A DNA stretch of 64,000 bases from Cyanobacteriota bacterium (GTDB taxonomy: Bacteria > Acidobacteriota > Vicinamibacteria > Vicinamibacterales > UBA2999). Below are positions 39,760 to 47,574 of this stretch, one piece after another; the first letter of the stretch is position 1; each line of letters opens with the position of its first letter. A program made the translations under genes and the position numbers. The stretch covers positions 62,001-126,000 of the forward strand of contig JAIEMQ010000015.1 in assembly GCA_019752015.1 (NCBI GenBank). The letters run 5' to 3'. The notes beneath the pieces are model-generated. The model was not told the DNA's origin. It made no database searches and saw only the letters and a list, made by a program, of their open reading frames with translations.

Positions 39760-40983
39760 CTATTCGTACCTCAGCGCCTGCGCCGGATCGAGCTTCGCGG
39801 CCTGGCGCGATGGATAGAGCGTGGCGGCAAAACAGACGATCACCGCGCCGATCACCACCGCCACGAAATCGCCGGGCAGTAACTTGAACGGCAGGTAGCT
39901 GACCTGGTAGATGTCGCCGGGAATCGTGATCAGGCGGTAGCGATCGAGTACATAGGCCAGCGCAGCGCCCGACACGGCGCCGATGATCGTGCCGATCACG
40001 CCGATGATCGTGCCCTGCAGCAGGAAGATCAGCGTGATGCTCTTCGACGAGGCGCCCATGGTCTTGAGGATGGCGATGTCGCGGGTCTTCTCCATCACCA
40101 GCAGGATCAGCGACGCGACGATGTTGAGCGCCGCGACCGCGACGATCAGGCCGATGCCGATGCCCATGCCGATCTTTTCGAGCAGCAGCGCGGAGTAGAG
40201 CTGCCGGTTGATGTCGGTCCAGTCCTGCGTGACGTAGTCCTGGCCGAACTCCCCGGCGATGTGATCGGCAATCCGGGGCGCGTCGTAGATTTGCGCGACC
40301 TTTACTTCGATGTGCTCGACGCGATCGGTGCCGGCGAGCAGCATGCCGCGCTCGAGATCGACGAAGCCGGAGCCGGCGTCGACCTCGTAGAGTCCGAGAC
40401 GAAACAGCCCGACGACCTTGAAGCGCCGTTGCCGCGGCATCACGCCCATCGGCGACAGCGTGCCGTTCGCGGTCAGCAGGCTGACGGTATCGCCAACCTT
40501 CACGCCGACGTCGGTGGCGAGGTCCTTCCCCAGCACGATGCCGGGCAGGTCATCTTCCGTCGCCGGTGTAAGACCCGACAGCGAGCCTTCAACCATCGCG
40601 TGACCAATGTCGGTGACGCTTGGCTCCATCGCCGGGTCGATGCCCTTGACGCCGACGAACCCATCCTGGCCCAGGCCGCGAATCAACGCCTTGCCGATCA
40701 CCGCGGGGGCGGCGCCGATCACGCCCGGCACCTTGCTCAGCTTCGAGATCTCCTCGCGATAGTCGGTGATGCCGGCGGGTTTGTAGACGAACACGTGCGC
40801 GGACGAGCCGAGAATGCGCGACTGCAGCTCGCCCTGAAGTCCCGTCATCATCGCCAGCGCGATGACGAGCGCCATCACGCCGACGGTGACGCCGAGCGTC
40901 GAGACCAGCGAGATAACGGAAATGAAGACTTGCCGGCGTTTGGCCAGCAGATAGCGAAGCGCGACCTGCAGCTCAAACGGCAT
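39760..40983 (-). CDS. lolC: Lipoprotein-releasing ABC transporter permease LolC/E
   Basis: This 407-residue FtsX-fold permease works with LolD. It begins PFELQVALRYLLAKRRQVF, the LolC/E N-terminus, with one helix at about 22-48, a large periplasmic domain (about 49-270) and three C-terminal helices, ending SRQAAKLDPAQALRYE. LolE is distinguished from LolC in gammaproteobacteria, but many other phyla have one homodimeric LolCE (LolF), as seems the case here. It follows lysS by four bases, the lysS-lolC-lolD order found in several phyla. Confidence 0.93.
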   Translation of the reverse strand: MPFELQVALRYLLAKRRQVFISVISLVSTLGVTVGVMALVIALAMMTGLQGELQSRILGSSAHVFVYKPAGITDYREEISKLSKVPGVIGAAPAVIGKALIRGLGQDGFVGVKGIDPAMEPSVTDIGHAMVEGSLSGLTPATEDDLPGIVLGKDLATDVGVKVGDTVSLLTANGTLSPMGVMPRQRRFKVVGLFRLGLYEVDAGSGFVDLERGMLLAGTDRVEHIEVKVAQIYDAPRIADHIAGEFGQDYVTQDWTDINRQLYSALLLEKIGMGIGIGLIVAVAALNIVASLILLVMEKTRDIAILKTMGASSKSITLIFLLQGTIIGVIGTIIGAVSGAALAYVLDRYRLITIPGDIYQVSYLPFKLLPGDFVAVVIGAVIVCFAATLYPSRQAAKLDPAQALRYE

Positions 40984-40987
40984 GGCG

Positions 40988-42495
<1,508 letters not shown>

Positions 42496-42496
<1 letters not shown>

Positions 42497-42975
42497 TACT
42501 CCGTCACTGCTCCTTCGTCCTTGAACCGGCGGTACGCGCCGTCGAGCACGCCATTGACGAACTTGGCGGCCTCTTCACCGCTGTAGGCACGGGCCAGCTC
42601 GATCGCTTCGCTGATGACCACCCGCGGCGGGCTGTCGCGATGCGTCATCAATTCCTGCAGCGCCAGGCGCATCACCAGCCGATCGATCGTCGCCATGCGC
42701 TCGACGCGCCAGTTCTTGGCCGCGTCGCCAATGCGCTCGTCGAGCGCGTCGCGCTGTTCCATCGCACCGCGGACGAGCGACACGACAAACGCGTGTTCCC
42801 CTTCGCCGGGATCGGCGACTTCGGGCGGGCCCGCGTGATGCAGCACGCCGAGCGCCTGCTGCGGCGTCAGCCCGCCGATCTCGCATTCATAGAGCGCCTG
42901 TAACGCCACCGCCCGCGCGCGCCGTCGTCCTTCCCAACGATCCCCTTCGCCCTCGAGAACACGGGGAGCACTCAT
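42496..42975 (-). CDS. nusB: Transcription antitermination factor NusB
   Basis: NusB binds boxA RNA with NusE (S10) and prevents early termination in rRNA operons. The 159-residue helical protein shows RRARAVALQALYECEIG at the start, a middle AAKNWRVERMATIDRLVMRL and the family C-terminus VVISEAIELARAYSGEEAAK. It overlaps ribH by four bases and lysS by one, the common ribH-nusB pairing. Confidence 0.95.
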
Positions 42976-43412
42976 GAACGCGCGTCGCCGAGATGAGCAA
43001 ACAACCGCGCCATTTCCACGGCGGCGTCGGCGGACTCGCGCCCTTTGTTGGACGGCCCCGGCGCCGCGCGCTCGAGCGCTTCTTCAGCGGAGTTGGTCGT
43101 CAGCACGCCGAACGACATCGGCACACCGGTACTCGCGGCGGCCGCGGTAATGCCATGGGCACAAGCTGACGCAATGTATTCGAAATGTGGCGTCGCTCCC
43201 CTGATCAGGCACCCGAGACAGACGACCGCGTTGAAGCGGCCGGTTTCGGCGGCGCGTTGCGCCGCCATGGGAATTTCAAAAGCGCCTGGCACCCGGAACA
43301 CTTCCACATCGCTTTCGTTGATGCCGGCATCGCGAAGCGCCGCCTGCGCGCCGACCAGCAATCGATCGGTGACGAAATCGTTGAAACGCGCGACGACGAT
43401 CGCAACCCGCAT
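42972..43412 (-). CDS. ribH: 6,7-dimethyl-8-ribityllumazine synthase
   Basis: RibH makes the riboflavin precursor lumazine. The 146 residues begin MRVAIVVARFNDFVTDRLL and contain VFRVPGAFEIPMAAQ and VCLGCLIRGATPHFEYIA, the substrate-binding motifs. The active-site histidine that normally follows the ligand region is in ATPHFEY. The ATG directly follows four GAAGGCA-type heptads (43414-43441), whose AAAGG copy four bases before the start serves as ribosome binding site. It is short compared with E. coli (156). Confidence 0.95.
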   Translation of the reverse strand: MRVAIVVARFNDFVTDRLLVGAQAALRDAGINESDVEVFRVPGAFEIPMAAQRAAETGRFNAVVCLGCLIRGATPHFEYIASACAHGITAAAASTGVPMSFGVLTTNSAEEALERAAPGPSNKGRESADAAVEMARLFAHLGDARS

Positions 43413-43413
43413 T

Positions 43414-43441
43414 TTGCCTTTTGCCTTCTGCCTTCTGCCTT
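43414..43441. repeat. Four TTGCCTT/CTGCCTT heptads forming the ribH ribosome binding site
   Basis: Four head-to-tail heptads fill the whole gap between the crotonase stop and the ribH start. On the transcribed (minus) strand each unit reads AAGGCAG or AAGGCAA, so every copy carries a Shine-Dalgarno-like AAGG, the last one well placed before the ATG at 43412. Confidence 0.9.
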
Positions 43442-44223
43442 TACTTACCCAGCCAGACAGCCTTGCGCTTTTCCAGGAACGCCTTGGTACCTTCCTTCAT
43501 GTCCGCCGACGAAGCAATCGCGCCGAACAGCGAGGTCTCGAGGTACTGTCCTTCGGCCAGCGAACCTTCGAGGCCCTGGTGCACCGCCTCGATGCAATAC
43601 CGCATGGCGATCGGCGCCTTCGATGCAAGGTGGTGCGCAATCTTCTTCGCCTCGGTCATCAGCTCCGCCGCAGGCACGACCTTGTTGACGAGACCAATCT
43701 CGTAGGCGCGTTGAGCGCTGATCATGTCGCCCGTCAAAATGATCTCGAGCGCGATACCGCGGCCAACGAGACGCGGCAGCCGCTGGCTCCCTCCGTAGCC
43801 CGGAATGATCCCGAGATTGATCTCGGGCTGGCCGAAGCGCGCGGTGTCCGCGGCAATGCGGATGGTGCAGGCCATGATCATTTCGCAGCCGCCGCCTAGC
43901 GCGAAGCCGTTGACGGCGGCAATCACGGGCTTGCCAAGCTGTTCGATCGCATCGAAGATCTGCTGGCCGCGGCGCGCGTGCTCCTTGCCCTCGATCGGCG
44001 TCTGCACGGCGAGCTCGTTGATGTCGGCGCCGGCCACGAACGATTTCTCACCCGCACCGGTCAGCACAATCGCGCGCACACCCGCATCGGACTTGAAACC
44101 GGCGATCGCGGCCGAGAGCTCGGTGAGGGTCTGGGTATTCAGCGCGTTGAGGACTTTGGGGCGATTGAAGGTGACGATGGCGACGGCATCGTCGCGCTCG
44201 ACGAGGAGGTTTTCAAAGGTCAT
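43441..44223 (-). CDS. Enoyl-CoA hydratase/isomerase family protein
   Basis: This 260-residue crotonase begins MTFENLLVERDDAVAIVTFN. The oxyanion-hole segments are GAGEKSFVAGADINELA (near residue 60) and AVNGFALGGGCEMIMACTIR (near residue 105). Catalytic glutamates are present in GGGCEMI and in FGQPEINLGIIPGYGG. It fits short-chain enoyl-CoA hydratase in beta-oxidation or butyrate metabolism. Its ATG overlaps the VanZ-like gene stop, and it precedes ribH. Exact substrate not determinable. Confidence 0.9.
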   Translation of the reverse strand: MTFENLLVERDDAVAIVTFNRPKVLNALNTQTLTELSAAIAGFKSDAGVRAIVLTGAGEKSFVAGADINELAVQTPIEGKEHARRGQQIFDAIEQLGKPVIAAVNGFALGGGCEMIMACTIRIAADTARFGQPEINLGIIPGYGGSQRLPRLVGRGIALEIILTGDMISAQRAYEIGLVNKVVPAAELMTEAKKIAHHLASKAPIAMRYCIEAVHQGLEGSLAEGQYLETSLFGAIASSADMKEGTKAFLEKRKAVWLGK

Positions 44224-44579
44224 TTCCTCGCTAGTTTACTCCACGCCCACGCGGCGGCGAGGCCGCCGAGCGCCCCGATCACGTCGTTGCCGACGTCGCG
44301 CCATTCGGCAAAACGCGTCGGCACGAACATCTGCTCCACTTCGACGGTCATGCCGTGAATCGTCGCGATGACGAACGCCAGGACCAGCGCTCGCATCGTC
44401 ACGCCTGATAGTTTTCCCGCGGCGGTGGCGCGCAGCGTGACGATGGCGAGGCCGGCGTAGCCGGCCATGTGCAGCACGGTGTCAGACAGCCGCGCGGCCG
44501 GGCCGGGCACCTGCGTCAGCGCGGCGCCGTAATAGATCGCGGCCATGTAGACCGCGACCGGCAGCCAGAGGCCGATCAC
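44220..44579 (-). CDS. VanZ-like membrane protein
   Basis: This 119-residue protein has about four membrane helices and the VanZ-family features LSDTVLHMAGYAGLAIVTLR and VEVEQMFVPTRFAEWRDVGN followed by DVIGALGG. VanZ raises teicoplanin resistance in enterococci, but most family members are uncharacterised membrane proteins. The GTG start overlaps the upstream 57-residue gene as GTGA, and the end overlaps the crotonase gene. Confidence 0.8.
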   Translation of the reverse strand: MIGLWLPVAVYMAAIYYGAALTQVPGPAARLSDTVLHMAGYAGLAIVTLRATAAGKLSGVTMRALVLAFVIATIHGMTVEVEQMFVPTRFAEWRDVGNDVIGALGGLAAAWAWSKLARK

Positions 44580-44749
44580 AGCGGGAAGATGCGCATCAGC
44601 CAGCCGAGCGCGATCGCGGCGCCGACGAACATCGCGAACATCTGCGCGCCGAGCATCGCCTGCTCACGAGGCTTGTCTTTCGCAATCGTCGCGAAGATCA
44701 GCGAGACGAAAAACGCGAACAGCAGCATCAGGCCGAGGTGGCTGGTCAT
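44576..44749 (-). CDS. 57-residue membrane protein
   Basis: This short gene begins MTSHLGLMLLFAFFVSLIFA and ends GWLMRIFPL. It has two hydrophobic helices (about 5-22 and 37-54) joined by a charged loop, AKDKPREQAM. It is bounded on both sides by translational-coupling overlaps: TGATG with the gene upstream and GTGA with the VanZ-like gene downstream. That pattern, together with codon use like its neighbours, makes it a real gene. No function is known to me. Confidence 0.8.
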   Translation of the reverse strand: MTSHLGLMLLFAFFVSLIFATIAKDKPREQAMLGAQMFAMFVGAAIALGWLMRIFPL

Positions 44750-45108
44750 CACTTCCGCCCGAGCCGCACGTCGTAGGCGTCGATCGCGACGAGCATGTTG
44801 AGGAGTCCCGAGACGATCAGGAACGTGTTGCCGTATTCGTACGACGCCGCGGTGACAACGCCTTTACCGAGCGACAGCGCCTTCGCGATGAAGTACGGCA
44901 CGCCCATGCCGAGATTGGCGATGGCCGCGAGGCCGACGAGCGGCTCGGAAAAGACGAATGGAAAGAGCCGGCCGTCGAGGAACAACCCGATCGCGAACAT
45001 TGCCGGCAGCGCGATCAGGAAGACGAAACCCTTCTGCCGCCGTCCCTGCATCAGATGACCGGCGCCTGGCACCAGCCACGAAACCACACACACCGCTGCG
45101 GGAGGCAC
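44749..45108 (-). CDS. Small multi-helix membrane protein (DUF6677-like)
   Basis: This 119-residue protein has an N-terminal segment VVSWLVPGAGHLMQGRRQKG, a pattern seen in small TM2-like and DUF6677 membrane proteins, followed by helices at about 26-45, 58-75 and 90-112. It ends DAYDVRLGRK. It starts with GTG 10 bp after the DUF2085 gene and overlaps the 57-residue gene. Family assignment is tentative and no function is known. Confidence 0.7.
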   Translation of the reverse strand: MPPAAVCVVSWLVPGAGHLMQGRRQKGFVFLIALPAMFAIGLFLDGRLFPFVFSEPLVGLAAIANLGMGVPYFIAKALSLGKGVVTAASYEYGNTFLIVSGLLNMLVAIDAYDVRLGRK

Positions 45109-45117
45109 GACGAAAGC

Positions 45118-45492
45118 TTACCTCAGGTCTTTTGTCGCGACCGCCGCGACGATCGCGCCGGCGCTCGCGCCAAGCGGAATCGCGAGCAGCGCGCGCGTGA
45201 TGTTCGAGCCATCCCACACGCCGAGCGTGCCGGTCGCGAGCGAGAGTGCCGTGGGGATCGCGGCGATCACGATCATTCGCGCGGCACGCCGTGAATCGAT
45301 CGCGATTGGCCGCCATCGGCGCACGGTTTTCACTCCGAGCCACGCGATCAACCCGGCCGCGCCGCTCAGGTACAAGCCCGTGCATCGCGTGCACACCGGC
45401 AGCTGGTGGCCGCCGACAAAGAATGACCTTTCGGGCCGCTGGTGGCAGATCAGGCTGCCGACTGCAAAAATAAATTCACTAAGTAAGTCCAT
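45118..45492 (-). CDS. DUF2085 membrane protein
   Basis: From the ATG at 45492 this is a 124-residue protein starting MDLLSEFIFAVGSLICHQRP. It carries the DUF2085 signature CHQRPERSFFVGGHQLPVCT with the following CTGLY, a conserved Cys-His set between the N-terminus and the first long helix that could bind a metal. Three helices follow. An upstream frame would run into the TetR control region, so this start is preferred. It leads the run of small membrane genes down to the VanZ-like and crotonase genes. Function unknown. Confidence 0.8.
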   Translation of the reverse strand: MDLLSEFIFAVGSLICHQRPERSFFVGGHQLPVCTRCTGLYLSGAAGLIAWLGVKTVRRWRPIAIDSRRAARMIVIAAIPTALSLATGTLGVWDGSNITRALLAIPLGASAGAIVAAVATKDLR

Positions 45493-45544
45493 TTGAATCA
45501 GCGATTTATGAGCATCTACCCGACGCTTGTGAAAAATGGAACTT

Positions 45545-45611
45545 GCTAAACACCCCTGTCGTCTAACACCATTTAGCGTCTGAACACTGTTTAGCTCGCT
45601 CTTAAACACTA
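45545..45611. promoter_or_regulatory. Repeated TetR-type operator sites upstream of the efflux operon
   Basis: Two adjacent copies of a 17-18-bp motif read GTCTAACACCATTTAGC (45561-45577) and GTCTGAACACTGTTTAGC (45578-45595). The second contains the near-perfect dyad CTGAACA-C-TGTTTAG. Extra half-sites TAAACAC lie at 45547 and 45606. They sit 58 bp before the TetR start and on the other side face the DUF2085 gene, so autoregulation, and perhaps control of both operons, is likely. Confidence 0.65.
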
Positions 45612-45652
45612 TCCGGGCCGCTGTGCCCGTCTTCAAAGACGAAACGAAATTC

Positions 45653-46396
45653 ATGGGAACGAAAGAACGCCAGGATCGCGAGCGCCAGGCCGTCACGGCC
45701 TCCATCCTCAGCGCCGCGCGCGACCTGTTCATTGCCGAAGGCTATCAAAGCGTCTCCATCCGCAAGATCGCCGAACGGATCGAGTACAGCCCCGCCGCCA
45801 TCTACAGCTATTACCCAAGCAAGGACGACATTTTCCTGGCGCTGGCGGCCGAAGGCTTCCACCTGCTCGATGCCAAGGTGCAGGCGGCCATGAAGACCGG
45901 CGATCCGCTCGAGAACGTGCGCGGGTGCTGGTGGGCCTTCTATGAATTCTCACAGGAGCAGCCGGCCTACTTCCAGTTGATGTTCGTGGACCAGTCGGTC
46001 CCGCGCATCACGCAGCAGTGGGAAGGCTTCGAGTGCCTGCAGCAGATGCTCACCAACGCGGTCACCGCGATCCAGAAGGCGATCGACGCCGGCGCGTTTC
46101 CCCCGACGCTGAGTCCCAATGCGGCGATGCACATGCTGTGGGCGTCGTTGATCGGTCCGGCAGTCGTCGGCTTGCGCCATCGACTCGCCAGCGGCGAGGA
46201 CTACGACGCGCTCGCGCGCGACGTGCTCAACGCCTGTATTGCCGGCCTGCAGGCCGGAGTCACTACTACGTTCGTGTCGTGCAAGTGCCCTGATGACCCT
46301 TCGACCTTGCTCAGGGTCACCCCGAGCCTGTCGAGGGGTGAAGGAATCGCGGGAGCCCCTGTTCCCGCTGGAGTGCGCAGTCATGAGTCGGAATAA
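45653..46396 (+). CDS. TetR/AcrR-family transcriptional regulator
   Basis: The ATG at 45653 gives 247 residues. The TetR helix-turn-helix is at about residues 12-58: ILSAARDLFIAEGYQSVSIR, then KIAERIEYSPAAIYSYYPSK. A ligand-binding helical domain follows (WHG/AcrR-type). Residues after about 215 (PSTLLRVTPSLSRGEG) come from a palindromic repeat inserted in the gene end and are probably a non-functional tail. The gene overlaps the RND adaptor by 14 bp, so repressor and pump are coexpressed; operator-like repeats lie upstream. Ligands are likely hydrophobic drugs or toxic metabolites. GTG 45623 is an alternative start. Confidence 0.9.
   Translation: MGTKERQDRERQAVTASILSAARDLFIAEGYQSVSIRKIAERIEYSPAAIYSYYPSKDDIFLALAAEGFHLLDAKVQAAMKTGDPLENVRGCWWAFYEFSQEQPAYFQLMFVDQSVPRITQQWEGFECLQQMLTNAVTAIQKAIDAGAFPPTLSPNAAMHMLWASLIGPAVVGLRHRLASGEDYDALARDVLNACIAGLQAGVTTTFVSCKCPDDPSTLLRVTPSLSRGEGIAGAPVPAGVRSHESE
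46297..46344. repeat. Palindromic repeat in the 3' end of the TetR gene
   Basis: The sequence runs CCCTTCGACCTTGCTCAGGG, then CACC and CGAGCCTGTCGAGGGG, giving two imperfectly complementary halves with TCGA and GCTC cores. It is the same type as the element in FabZ (21319-21368) and is translated into the TetR C-terminal tail. Confidence 0.7.
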
Positions 46397-47543
46397 TCGT
46401 CAGTTCGCGGTTCTTGGTTTTGCCATCATCCTCAGCTCGTCCCTGATCCTCCCGGCGTGCGGCGGCTCGTCCACCACGGCGGAAGCCGCGCCGGAGACCA
46501 CCGCGCCGGAAGCCACGATCGTTGATGTTCCGGTCGCGAAGGCGTCGGTCGGCGCGATCGAATCCACTCTGGAGATTTCCGGAACGCTGGCGCCGCGCAG
46601 CCGCGTGGCGGTGAAGCCGAAGCTGCCCGGCACGATCGATCGCATCCTCGTCGACATCGGCGACGCCGTGTCGATGGGCCAGACAATCGCGACGATCGAT
46701 CGCCGCGAGATCGATGCGCAGGTCGATGCGTCGGTGGCCGCGGTCGCTGTCGCCAAGGCCGCGCTCGACACCGCCGAAGCCGGTCTCGCGAGCGCGGTGC
46801 TCGAGCACGATCGCGCGAAGAATCTGTTCGAGAAGGGCGCTCTGCCCCGCCAGCGGCTCGATGCGGCGGCGACGCAGCATCGCGCCGGCGTCGCGCAGCG
46901 CGATCTCGCCACGGCGAATCTCGCGCAGGCTAATGCGGCGCTGCGGCGTGCCAGGGAAGTGCAGAGCAATTCGACGGTGACGTCGCCGGTCAACGGCTTC
47001 GTCGTCGAGCGCAACTACGACGCGGGATCGACGCCCGGCGACAAGCCAATCGTCGTCGTCGCTGATCTGCGTGAGATGAAGCTCGAAGCGGGCGTCTCGG
47101 AGCTCGAAGCGGGCCGCCTGCGCGTGGGGATGAAGGCCAGCGTCTCGGTCCAGGCGAAGCCGGGGATGACCTTCCCGGGCCAGCTTGCCGCGATCGCTCC
47201 AGAAGTGGACGAGCGCAATCGCCACTTCAAGATCGACGTGCGTGTGCCGAATGACGGCCGCACGCTGTTGTCCGGCATGTATGCGTCCGCTCGCATTGTG
47301 GAAGCGACCAGCACGAACGCGATCCTGATTCCGAAAGAGGCCGTGGCAACGCGCAACGGCAGGCGAATCGTCCAGAAGGTCAATGGCGATGCCGTCTCGA
47401 TCGTCGAAGTCGTCGAAGGCCTCTCCGACGCCACGCGCGTGCAGATCGTCAAGGGTCTTGCCGCCGGCGACACGGTGTTCGCCGATGCGCGACGCGAGCT
47501 TGCCGCCGGCGTCAAGGTCCGCGGCATCGCCGAATCGCGTTAA
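46383..47543 (+). CDS. RND efflux periplasmic adaptor (membrane fusion) lipoprotein
   Basis: This 386-residue HlyD/AcrA-type adaptor has a lipoprotein signal with lipobox ILPAC (Cys26). The order is that of the family: beta-barrel and lipoyl halves (SRVAVKPKLPGTIDRILVDI), a long alpha-hairpin (about 115-200), the second lipoyl half (NSTVTSPVNGFVVERNYDAG), and the barrel and membrane-proximal domains to the end. It links the RND pump to a TolC channel. It lies between tetR and the pump gene, with 31 bp (heptad repeats) before the pump. Confidence 0.93.
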   Translation: MSRNNRQFAVLGFAIILSSSLILPACGGSSTTAEAAPETTAPEATIVDVPVAKASVGAIESTLEISGTLAPRSRVAVKPKLPGTIDRILVDIGDAVSMGQTIATIDRREIDAQVDASVAAVAVAKAALDTAEAGLASAVLEHDRAKNLFEKGALPRQRLDAAATQHRAGVAQRDLATANLAQANAALRRAREVQSNSTVTSPVNGFVVERNYDAGSTPGDKPIVVVADLREMKLEAGVSELEAGRLRVGMKASVSVQAKPGMTFPGQLAAIAPEVDERNRHFKIDVRVPNDGRTLLSGMYASARIVEATSTNAILIPKEAVATRNGRRIVQKVNGDAVSIVEVVEGLSDATRVQIVKGLAAGDTVFADARRELAAGVKVRGIAESR

Positions 47544-47545
47544 CC

Positions 47546-47573
47546 GATCTGAAATCTGAAATCTGAGATCAGC
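47546..47573. repeat. Four AATCTGA-type heptads before the pump gene
   Basis: Heptads GATCTGA, AATCTGA twice and GATCAGC fill the gap between the adaptor stop and the pump ATG at 47575. They leave no ribosome binding site, so the pump may depend on coupling or on low initiation. Confidence 0.8.
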
Positions 47574-47574
47574 A

